IMG/VR virus record: IMGVR_UViG_3300017598_001824 | Location: 1-43,827 of that record | DNA length: 43,827 nt | DNA from: a virus | Direction: 5' to 3' (one strand) | Shown: piece after piece, positions 1 through 6,793 of the stretch | Layout of the letters: each line of letters opens with the position of its first letter | Numbering within the stretch: position 1 is the first letter of the stretch | Program-made: the position numbers and the translations under genes | The notes under the pieces: generated by a model | The model's database searches: none | Seen by the model: only the letters and a program-made list of their open reading frames with translations | Told to the model about the DNA's origin: nothing

Positions 1-90
1 ATCCGCTTTAAGAACGGCGGGATCAGCTCTATCACTAAGCCAAAGAAGGAAGATAATGGAATAAGACTAGATAAAGCTATATCTGAATAA
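1..90 (+). CDS. 3' end of an upstream structural gene (portal by position)
   Basis: The first reading frame is open from base 1 and stops at a TAA at 88-90, giving the last 29 residues of a protein that begins outside the window. The tail is polar and lysine-rich (ending KAISE) and has no motif of its own. In tailed phages the gene just before scaffold and major capsid is usually the portal, so portal is the positional guess. The visible residues neither prove nor exclude it. The terminator that follows supports this being the end of a cistron. Confidence 0.5.
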   Translation: MRFKNGGISSITKPKKEDNGIRLDKAISE

Positions 91-120
91 CATAAGGTCC
101 ACCTTAGCATTGCCTAAGCC

Positions 121-170
121 ACGCCTGATCGTGAGGAGTCTCGTACCCCTTGCTTTCAGGCGTTTTTTTT
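121..170 (+). terminator. Intrinsic terminator ahead of the scaffold gene
   Basis: ACGCCTGA (121-128) pairs perfectly with TCAGGCGT (156-163) and is followed directly by eight T residues (163-170), the classic Rho-independent pattern. The loop is long (27 nt). Just upstream, short stems (TAAGGT/ACCTTA at 93-106 and CTTAG/CTAAG at 103-118) share bases and exclude each other. The element lies between the end of the upstream gene and the scaffold/capsid genes, so partial termination could set the ratio of capsid to upstream products. Confidence 0.75.
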
Positions 171-196
171 ATTCACCAGTATAAAAGGAGCCAACC

Positions 197-1150
197 ATGG
201 ATCCAAATGCAGCAACCCCAGACGTTAACACAGGTCCAGCCCCGTCAGCTGAACCGGGCGTACCGGCAGCCTCGCCCGCTGCTATCGACGTTACTCCAGC
301 CCCGTCAGCTGGAACAGATGTACCACCTCCAGAAACACCTCACGAAGAGAAGGTTCCCTATGAACGTCTAAAGGAGTCACTTGACAAGAACAAAGAGTTG
401 CAGGCTCAGCTAGATGCCGCTCTTGGTGCCGCAGCAGGAGCACCAGAACCATCAGCTACTCCTGAGACACCGCCAGCTCAAGCTCCTCTCGACTGGGCTT
501 CTCTTGGCTTTACTCCTCCAGCTGCACAGGAGGCAGTCCCCCAACAGATACAGCAAGGACCAATCTCAACACCTGAAGAAGTTGAACAACGGATACGGGA
601 CGATATGTATAACAAGCCTTATGCTACGTTTGCCCCGATAATAATCGAGCTGGCAAAGCAGGTTGTTAGCGAGCAGAAGAAAGCAGAGGCTCAAGTTCGT
701 GGTATGCCGGGCTTTCAGCAAGTTGAGTCCAGTTACTACAACATACCCGATAACGTTGTTCAGCAAGCTCAGAACAATCCAGAGGTTATCCGGTATCTCA
801 TTGCCAGAAATGCTAACCCATCAGCAGCACAGCCAACACCTCCTCCAAACCTTCAAGTCCCTCCAGCAGCTCTCCCAACGGCACCCATCTCAGATCCAAA
901 CAATCCACCGAAGACAATGGACGAGCTGAAGCAACAGTACATTGCCGAAGGTGAACGTTTGGCTCTTGAAAAGTTGAGAAAGCAGCAGGGACTTACAGCT
1001 GAAGGAGCGGGAAGCATTCCGTCAGCAGGAGGTGACAAACCTGAGCTTGATGCGGATGGCAAAGCGTTTATGCGTAAACTGGGGTTAGGTGAGGATAAAT
1101 ACGACAACGTAGCTAAGCGGCTGCAATTTTCTGGAGGTAATGACCGATGA
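197..1150 (+). CDS. Capsid scaffolding-like protein
   Basis: 317 residues, starting at an ATG with a good AAAGGAG site. The first 60 residues are rich in Pro, Ala and Thr. A short charged helix-forming stretch follows (about 50-75), then Pro/Gln-rich segments, a segment rich in Glu and Gln, and a charged C-terminus. There is no catalytic motif. Low complexity with helical segments, placed immediately before the major capsid protein, is typical of phage scaffolding proteins that organise procapsid assembly and are then lost. The stop overlaps the next start (ATGA), so the two are translationally coupled. The assignment rests on composition and position rather than on a recognised family. Confidence 0.6.
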   Translation: MDPNAATPDVNTGPAPSAEPGVPAASPAAIDVTPAPSAGTDVPPPETPHEEKVPYERLKESLDKNKELQAQLDAALGAAAGAPEPSATPETPPAQAPLDWASLGFTPPAAQEAVPQQIQQGPISTPEEVEQRIRDDMYNKPYATFAPIIIELAKQVVSEQKKAEAQVRGMPGFQQVESSYYNIPDNVVQQAQNNPEVIRYLIARNANPSAAQPTPPPNLQVPPAALPTAPISDPNNPPKTMDELKQQYIAEGERLALEKLRKQQGLTAEGAGSIPSAGGDKPELDADGKAFMRKLGLGEDKYDNVAKRLQFSGGNDR

Positions 1151-1704
1151 CAACAAAACCAACTAGATCTGAAAAAGGACAGTTCGTTAAGCCTATAGTC
1201 AAGGATGGCGATAACCCGCCTCCTGAGCCTGAAGATTTTTTCCGGTATGAGGGTAAAGATAAGGACATGTACTATCACTGGGCAGAAAACGATCCTCGTC
1301 GGATCCAAGCGCTCAAGAGAAAAGGGTATGAAGTCGATCCAGCAGCCAGTAGCGCCCAAGCTGCCAAAAAGGTTGAGGCTCAACGAGAGTACCTTAAGAA
1401 AACAATGCACGACCCAAGCACACCCAAGGAAAATCAACAGATGGCTAGAGAACTCCTTAACCGTATGGAGAACTCTCCTGCCGATACTGTCGTCAATATT
1501 CCCGGTCATGTGATGATGAGAACGTCGATGGAGAACCGTAGAAAGATTATGGAAGGCCGTGATGCGAAATCTCGTCAGATGGAAGATAAGATCGAGTCAG
1601 ATGTCCGTGATCTTAACAAGGCACTGCAACGGAGCGGGAAAGGCGGTATCAAAGCGTTTAGGGATATGTTCGATAGCATCAAAGACAGAGGAGATAGAAG
1701 ATGA
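1147..1704 (+). CDS. Uncharacterised protein between scaffold and major capsid
   Basis: 185 residues, strongly charged (many Lys, Arg, Asp, Glu), probably mostly helical, with no membrane segment or recognised motif. It starts at an ATG overlapping the scaffold stop, with GGAGGT upstream, and ends overlapping the capsid start. Its place between scaffold and capsid suggests a role in head assembly, such as an accessory scaffold or maturation factor. That is position-based inference only. Confidence 0.55.
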   Translation: MTTKPTRSEKGQFVKPIVKDGDNPPPEPEDFFRYEGKDKDMYYHWAENDPRRIQALKRKGYEVDPAASSAQAAKKVEAQREYLKKTMHDPSTPKENQQMARELLNRMENSPADTVVNIPGHVMMRTSMENRRKIMEGRDAKSRQMEDKIESDVRDLNKALQRSGKGGIKAFRDMFDSIKDRGDRR

Positions 1705-2633
1705 CAATTATTCGTGCCAACAACGAAAACCTGATGAAAGCCGGTCTGGATGAAGTCTTATTCTCCCCGTGGGAATTTGCTCAGCCAGATAGCGTGATCT
1801 CACAGGTTTTCAACATGGAGACTCATGATAGCGAGTTCAAGAAGTACATGACTATCAAAGGGTACCCCATGTTGACCCAAAAGAACGAAGGTGCTGCTTA
1901 CACTAACGTTGATGCTGGTGAAGCATGGTGGACCGAGCTGAAGCACATTGCTTACGGGATGTATAGTACCATTACTCATGAGGCTCAGGCCGATGAGCGG
2001 TATGGCGTAATCCGCCAGTTCCCGAACTCAATGAGAGAGTCAGCTGAAGCTACTATCAACTATCACGCATCCCGTATCTTCACAAACGGGTTTGCAGCAG
2101 TTCCTACTTATCAAACCTCAAACCGTGCGGCAGCTGAATACCTGTTTGATACGACTCACGATCTCAAAGGTGGTGGGACACAGGCAAACAGGCCATCAAC
2201 TGACGTCGATCTTACAGCCACCTCAATCTGGGCGGCAGTAAACGCTTTCTACGAAGTAACCAACGAGTCCGGGCTGCCGTGGGTTAAGTCTCCTAAAACG
2301 TTGCTTATCCCTCATCAGCTGCAACAGAAAGCGATTGAGCTCTTACAGTCTGAGAAGTACCCTGAAGATGCGAACAATGCCATCAACGCACTTCGGAAGG
2401 CAACCGAAATCAACATGGTCGTATGGCCATACTGGTTAGGTAGTGTCGATCCGGATGCTTGGTTCCTTTTGGCAAAACCCTCGGATCATCAGGTGAAGTT
2501 TGTCTGGAGAGAAAAACCCCGGACAAAGATGACGACAGAAGATCTGACCGATAACCTTCTCTACTACATCTATATGAGATACTCAACTGGATGGGCAGAC
2601 TACAAGGGGACTTACGGAACTTCTGGCGCCTAA
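1701..2633 (+). CDS. Major capsid protein, HK97-fold type
   Basis: 310 residues. The N-terminus (MTIIRANNENLMKAGL) has the look of the N-terminal arm of a broad class of phage major capsid proteins. Around residues 85-130 there is a block with ITHE, DERYG and a run of conserved small residues ending in FTNGF, typical of the spine-helix/P-domain region in Mu gpT-like and related capsids. The C-terminal half carries the Trp- and Tyr-rich stretch expected of the A-domain (about 235-300). It is preceded by scaffold and followed by a cement-like protein, which is the canonical order. The start overlaps the previous stop, with GAGGAGA upstream. Confidence 0.82.
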   Translation: MTIIRANNENLMKAGLDEVLFSPWEFAQPDSVISQVFNMETHDSEFKKYMTIKGYPMLTQKNEGAAYTNVDAGEAWWTELKHIAYGMYSTITHEAQADERYGVIRQFPNSMRESAEATINYHASRIFTNGFAAVPTYQTSNRAAAEYLFDTTHDLKGGGTQANRPSTDVDLTATSIWAAVNAFYEVTNESGLPWVKSPKTLLIPHQLQQKAIELLQSEKYPEDANNAINALRKATEINMVVWPYWLGSVDPDAWFLLAKPSDHQVKFVWREKPRTKMTTEDLTDNLLYYIYMRYSTGWADYKGTYGTSGA

Positions 2634-2656
2634 CAGAAGCGGCCTCAGGCCTAAAC

Positions 2657-2673
2657 TTAAAGTAAAACTTTAA
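2657..2673 (+). promoter_or_regulatory. AT-rich hairpin in the gap after the capsid gene
   Basis: TTAAAGT (2657-2663) and ACTTTAA (2667-2673) form a perfect 7-bp stem with a 3-nt loop inside the 126-base gap between capsid and cement genes. There is no T-tract, so it is a poor terminator. It could protect the abundant capsid mRNA at its 3' end. The stem is all A-T but for one G-C pair, so chance is a real alternative. The gap otherwise holds only the TGAGG ribosome binding site of the next gene. Confidence 0.3.
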
Positions 2674-2759
2674 CTATTTAACCTAGTACCCTCGGTCTGG
2701 CAGGTGGCCTAAGAATAATAACCCTGTCAAATTCAGGATACGTTTAATGAGGTACTAAA

Positions 2760-3302
2760 ATGGCTAATGTAGACCACCCTCACGGGTTAAGAGCAATCAT
2801 GTCGAGGTTTCACGATACTCCTCGCATGACCGAATACAAGGCTAACGTAACTACCGCTATCTTTAGGGGTGACATTGTTACCTTAAGGGCTGACGGCAGA
2901 GTGGATGCCTTGAAAACAGCAACCGGGGCAGCTAATATCCTTGGTGTTGCTGCCAACTATGTCGCTGCCGGCACTACACCGCCAGCTAAGATTTTTGTCT
3001 TTGATGACCCTGATACTGTGTTTGAAGTTCAGGGTGACTCAACCACCGATGTAGCAGAAGCTACTATTGTTGCAGAAGTTGGGGAAGAGGCAAGTATCGT
3101 TGTTGGGTCTGGGATCACTGCCAGTGGTCAGTCTGCTCATGAGTTGGACTCAAGCTCACTTACAGGAACTGTAACCACAACGGTTAAGGCACTTCAGGTT
3201 GTCGGGCATTATGGGATAGTTGGAAATGATCTTAGTCTCGCTCATGTTCGCTATCTAGTAATTCTCAACCAGCACATCTTTACGAAGGGAATAGGAATCT
3301 AA
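2760..3302 (+). CDS. Capsid cement/decoration-like protein
   Basis: 180 residues, beginning MANVDHPHGLRAIM, an N-terminus typical of small proteins that follow the major capsid gene in many phages and are annotated as structural cement or decoration proteins. The rest is beta-rich: a small barrel with IFRGDIV, a DGRV turn, ILGVAANYV and a threonine/valine-rich C-terminal half. Such proteins sit on the outside of mature capsids and stabilise them. Start ATG has TGAGG upstream. The stop overlaps the next start (TAATG). Confidence 0.65.
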   Translation: MANVDHPHGLRAIMSRFHDTPRMTEYKANVTTAIFRGDIVTLRADGRVDALKTATGAANILGVAANYVAAGTTPPAKIFVFDDPDTVFEVQGDSTTDVAEATIVAEVGEEASIVVGSGITASGQSAHELDSSSLTGTVTTTVKALQVVGHYGIVGNDLSLAHVRYLVILNQHIFTKGIGI

Positions 3303-4600
3303 TGTATGATAAGGACTGGAAGAAAGCTAAGCTCTGTATCGGACTCTGTAACAATCAGGATAAGATCAACTCATCGTTCTTCTGGAACTTTATCGAGTTA
3401 GCTAAACCTTCAAACTATATTGTCGTCAGGGGGGACTCGTCGGTTAAGAGCTCCTCCCTGAATACAATAGCTAGGATAGCGTGGGATAAGGGATCGGAGA
3501 AGATCCTGTTTCTCGATATCGACCAAGAGTTTCAGTTTGATACTATCCCAAAACTACTCAGCAGGAAAGTACCGATAATCTCTGGGGTCTATCACACAAA
3601 GAAATATCCTTACTCTCCGGTTATGGGATGGAAGAAGAAAGGGAAGTATGTCAATAGTGCTGGGCAGAACTGGAAGTTCAGCTATGCTCCTCTCCCAGAT
3701 AACGATGACCAGCTAATTGAGGTAGACTGGGCTGGGATAGGCTGTCTTCTGGTTGACATGAAAGTGTTTGACAAGATTCGGTTCCCTGCCTTTCGTGATA
3801 CCTACAACTCCGAAACAGGGGAGCGGAAGAAAGGACACGATATCATATTCTGCGATAGTGTTAAGAAGGCAGGTTTTAAGATCTACGCCGACAATACGGT
3901 ACAATGTACGCATCGTGGGACAATGGGCGTTAACGACTTGTTTGTAGATACTTACTATGCTTCTGGTATGCATCGTAAGGAGATGGAAGTAGCTAAAGCA
4001 GGAGCACAAAATAAGTTGTATTGGAACGAGCGACATTTTGCTGACAGGGTACAGGGGCTTCAACGTAAGTATACTGGGGAGTTTAACACGATCGGTAAGT
4101 ATGTCAAAAATAACTCCTCCGTTGCTGACATGGGATGTGGTCCCGGGTTCTTCATGGAATGGCTGAGAGATAACAAGAGGTGTAAGTGTTATGGTTATGA
4201 CTTCTCGGCTTTTGCAATCTCTGAGGTAAAAGACAAGGGGCTTGATGGTGAGGTAGCTGATTTCAGAACGTTTAAGCCAAACGGGGAGATGTTTGATTAT
4301 GTTGTTTCAACTCATGCACTAGAACACATGGTTGATGATGAGGGATACCTTCGGACGTGTGCTTCTATGCTCAAGTCTAAGGATGGCAAGGTTATCGTTT
4401 CAGTACCAAGTAAAGATAATGCTTATACAGCAGCTGTCGAGCATCAACGGACATATACCAAAGCATCGCTTACAGCCGTCATGAAAAGAGTCTTCAAAAA
4501 GGTTTCTGTGCAGATGTCACACAAAAGTACAGACAAAGAAGCACAGAAGGTTACAGCAAAGACGTTTGTTGCTATAGGAAGCCAGCCTCATGGGAACTGA
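3302..4600 (+). CDS. Glycosyltransferase (GT-A like)-methyltransferase fusion
   Basis: 432 residues in two parts. Residues 1-240 look like a GT-A type glycosyltransferase: a nucleotide-binding beta/alpha region ending in LFLDIDQEF, whose D72-x-D74 is the expected metal and nucleotide-sugar site. An acidic acceptor-side stretch and a HRGT segment follow. Residues about 265-430 are a class I SAM-dependent methyltransferase: motif I VADMGCGPGFF (D276, G278, G280, G282), acidic YGYD for ribose binding near 300, and STHALEHM near 336-343. The likely job is to transfer a sugar and methylate it or a neighbouring group. It lies immediately after the cement gene in the head module, so a capsid protein is a plausible acceptor. 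Substrate is not determinable from sequence. Confidence 0.7.
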   Translation: MYDKDWKKAKLCIGLCNNQDKINSSFFWNFIELAKPSNYIVVRGDSSVKSSSLNTIARIAWDKGSEKILFLDIDQEFQFDTIPKLLSRKVPIISGVYHTKKYPYSPVMGWKKKGKYVNSAGQNWKFSYAPLPDNDDQLIEVDWAGIGCLLVDMKVFDKIRFPAFRDTYNSETGERKKGHDIIFCDSVKKAGFKIYADNTVQCTHRGTMGVNDLFVDTYYASGMHRKEMEVAKAGAQNKLYWNERHFADRVQGLQRKYTGEFNTIGKYVKNNSSVADMGCGPGFFMEWLRDNKRCKCYGYDFSAFAISEVKDKGLDGEVADFRTFKPNGEMFDYVVSTHALEHMVDDEGYLRTCASMLKSKDGKVIVSVPSKDNAYTAAVEHQRTYTKASLTAVMKRVFKKVSVQMSHKSTDKEAQKVTAKTFVAIGSQPHGN

Positions 4601-4802
4601 TTACGAGAAGCCAAAACTGGATGCAGAGTCTATGCCGATCCCCTATCCGGAAGGCAAGCGTACCCGTACCTGTAAACGGTGTGGTCAGCAGTGGTGGATA
4701 GAGGAGATGGTGCAGGTAGAAGAGGAGAGGTATTACTGTCATCTCTGTTATGACGTTCCATACGGAGAAGACCAGCACAGAAGAGGCGATCACGCCGAAT
4801 AA
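4590..4802 (+). CDS. Small zinc-ribbon protein
   Basis: 70 residues. Two CxxC knuckles (CKRC near residues 28-31 and CHLC near 50-53) are separated by about 18 residues that include two adjacent Trp, a typical treble-clef or ribbon zinc site. It starts inside the last 11 bases of the glycosyltransferase-methyltransferase gene, so it is probably translated by coupling. The function is unknown; such small ribbons in phages may bind nucleic acid or a host protein. Confidence 0.6.
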   Translation: MGTDYEKPKLDAESMPIPYPEGKRTRTCKRCGQQWWIEEMVQVEEERYYCHLCYDVPYGEDQHRRGDHAE

Positions 4803-4813
4803 CACCGGGTAAG

Positions 4814-4832
4814 CGGGAGTGAGATTCTCCCG
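4814..4832 (+). promoter_or_regulatory. GC-rich hairpin in the intergenic gap
   Basis: CGGGAG (4814-4819) pairs with CTCCCG (4827-4832) around a 7-nt loop in the 66-base gap before the beta-helix gene. No T-tract follows, so it is not an obvious intrinsic terminator. It may mark an mRNA processing or stability site. The AGGAGA site for the next gene lies about 25 bases downstream. Confidence 0.35.
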
Positions 4833-4868
4833 GGCAGCTACGGCTGTTCCTATTACAGGAGAAAGATT

Positions 4869-5789
4869 ATGAGTTTAACACATTTTCCAAACGGTATCAC
4901 AAGCTTTGGCGTACCTGTCTTAGGTGGCGGGTCAATCGTAACAACAGGGAAGATCTTCTTCGTCGATTCAGGAGCTGGGTCTGATGGCAATAGTGGGAAA
5001 GATCCGGGTCAGCCATTCGCTACTATCGATTACGCAGTCGGGAAGTGTACGGCTAGTAACGGAGATCATATTATCGTTATGCCGGGTCATGCGGAAACCA
5101 TTGCATCTGCAACTTCACTTGCCCTAGATGTGGCTGGTGTCACAGTTATCGGACTGGGAAGAGGGTCAGATAGACCGGTTCTTAACTTCTCTGCAACTGG
5201 TAGCCTTATTCCAATCTCAGCTGCAAACGTCGTTTTGCAGAACTTTCTGTTCACCGGTGGGATCGATGCCATCGTCAACATGGTTACGATATCTGCTGCT
5301 GATGTTGGTATCTATGGCCTTGAGCTGAGAGATGTTACCGGACAGATGGTTAGCGGTATTACCACAACTGCCGCAGCTGATAGGTTAACTATCGACGGGT
5401 ATCGGTTCAATGGAGCTGCTGCTGCTGGATGTGATACAGCAATTAGCATTGTTGGTGGAGAGGGCATTAATCTTCGTAACCTGTGGATCGACGGAAACTT
5501 TGCGGTCGCTTGTGTTGAGGGGGTTACTACAGCAGCTACTAATCTGACTATTGGCGGAACTGATCAATCAAGCTATTTTCGTACTCGAAATGCTGCTGAT
5601 GTTATTATCACTCTTGTTGCAACTGGAACAGGGTTTGTAGGCCCTAACCTTCATATGCGATTACAGGATAACGCTGACAACATTACGGAAGCTATGGTGG
5701 GAGCTGACATGCAGTTTATGCAGCCAATCCATATTTGTAATGCTGATGGCGAGTCTTCAATCGTGACTGACATCACAGCCTCAAGCTAA
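4869..5789 (+). CDS. Parallel beta-helix structural protein
   Basis: 306 residues. It begins with a short leader, then FFVDSGAGSDGNSG and PFATIDYAVG, the entry motif of the pectate-lyase-like parallel beta-helix fold. It continues with short repeating strands rich in Val, Ile, Thr and Ala, with turn motifs such as GVTVIGLG and NLTIGG. No active-site cluster of a known lyase is evident. Proteins of this type in environmental phages are virion surface or fibre components, sometimes with glycan-degrading activity. It lies between the head module and the adaptor gene. Start ATG has AGGAGA upstream. Confidence 0.6.
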   Translation: MSLTHFPNGITSFGVPVLGGGSIVTTGKIFFVDSGAGSDGNSGKDPGQPFATIDYAVGKCTASNGDHIIVMPGHAETIASATSLALDVAGVTVIGLGRGSDRPVLNFSATGSLIPISAANVVLQNFLFTGGIDAIVNMVTISAADVGIYGLELRDVTGQMVSGITTTAAADRLTIDGYRFNGAAAAGCDTAISIVGGEGINLRNLWIDGNFAVACVEGVTTAATNLTIGGTDQSSYFRTRNAADVIITLVATGTGFVGPNLHMRLQDNADNITEAMVGADMQFMQPIHICNADGESSIVTDITASS

Positions 5790-5819
5790 ACAGGAGTAGC
5801 CTATACGACAAACTTAACC

Positions 5820-5890
5820 GAAAGCCTAAAACATGAAGAGGATAGGGACACGCTTACCTTCAAACAGGCTTTCTCTATCCTCTTTTCATT
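5820..5890 (+). terminator. Terminator-like structured leader before the adaptor gene
   Basis: A 13-bp stem pairs 5836-5848 with 5872-5884 (core AAGAGGATAG with CTATCCTCTT) and is followed by the T-rich TTCATTTT. A second perfect 8-bp pairing, GAAAGCCT (5820-5827) with AGGCTTTC (5866-5873), uses bases that overlap the right arm of the first stem. The two are therefore competing (attenuator style) or form a pseudoknot-like nest. The element fills the 113-base gap between the beta-helix and adaptor genes. Confidence 0.6.
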
Positions 5891-5902
5891 TTGGAGCAGC
5901 CA

Positions 5903-6793
5903 ATGGAACTAAGCGATATCCGAAAAAGAGTCAGGTCGATCATCCGGGAACCTCGTGAGAACTTTGTAAAGGATGACGAACTCAACGACTGGTCAAACGA
6001 TGCATCATTCGAGGCCACTAAGGATCTTAACTACCCATGGAAGGAGCAAACGCTTCATGGTGTAGAGGAACAGGCTGACTATGACTATGCCGCTGACTTC
6101 ATCAAGCTCCACCCGCTCCTGCTCCCGTTCTTTAACAAAAAGGAGCTCAAAAAGCGTGGGTTGAAGTATCTGGAGTCTCAATATTCTAATATCTTAACAG
6201 CTGATGGAGTGGATCAGCCCGAACATTATTATATCCGTTTTCTTGATAAGTTCTCAATCTATCCACCACCAAAACTTCAAGACTCCGGCACCGCTACTGC
6301 CGGTTCTGGTCTCACTACGCTTATCGACAGTTCGGCCAGCTTCACAGATACTTACATCGGTTACTCTATCCGAAACATAACAGACGGCAGCAATGGCCTG
6401 ATTACAGCTGTCACAAGCACAACAGAACTCACAGCAGCTCTTTCTGGCGGCACAGGAGATGTCTGGGCAGATGCTGACACCTACAAGATCAACCGGGCTG
6501 GAACGATCCCATATGTCTACAAAGAAACTGCCATGGCTGACGATGATGATGAAAGTGCTATCGCCGCTGAGTTCCCATACCTCATCATCTACCGGGTAGC
6601 GAATATGGCATATCTAAAATCTAACCAAGCGGACACAGCCTCGATGGTTCAGACCAAATCTACCCGCTACGACACACTCTACGCTAACGAGTTTGCTCGT
6701 GCGAAGAAACAAGTCAACCAGCTTGTCCGAGGGTACATGGGAAGAACGAAGTCACCTATTACTTACTCACAACATCATAGAGTGAGGACATAA
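5903..6793 (+). CDS. Head-tail adaptor, SU10-like
   Basis: 296 residues. The start is set at ATG 5903 because GGAG lies 6 bases upstream; an earlier in-frame TTG at 5891 overlaps that site. Residues 1-120 have the pattern of phage connector adaptors: a helix MELSDIRKRVRSII, the DDELNDWSNDAS segment, and a Tyr/Pro-rich part. Residues about 129-196 are an inserted beta module (STTELTAALSGG region) that recurs in the next gene. The C-terminal helix region (220-296) resumes the adaptor. Such proteins form a ring beneath the portal. The stop overlaps the next gene start. Confidence 0.65.
   Translation: MELSDIRKRVRSIIREPRENFVKDDELNDWSNDASFEATKDLNYPWKEQTLHGVEEQADYDYAADFIKLHPLLLPFFNKKELKKRGLKYLESQYSNILTADGVDQPEHYYIRFLDKFSIYPPPKLQDSGTATAGSGLTTLIDSSASFTDTYIGYSIRNITDGSNGLITAVTSTTELTAALSGGTGDVWADADTYKINRAGTIPYVYKETAMADDDDESAIAAEFPYLIIYRVANMAYLKSNQADTASMVQTKSTRYDTLYANEFARAKKQVNQLVRGYMGRTKSPITYSQHHRVRT

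Noticed and set aside
853-1509. Minus-strand frame of 218 residues opposite the scaffold region.
   Set aside because: Overlaps two well-placed plus-strand genes almost fully, with no recognisable composition or start signal.
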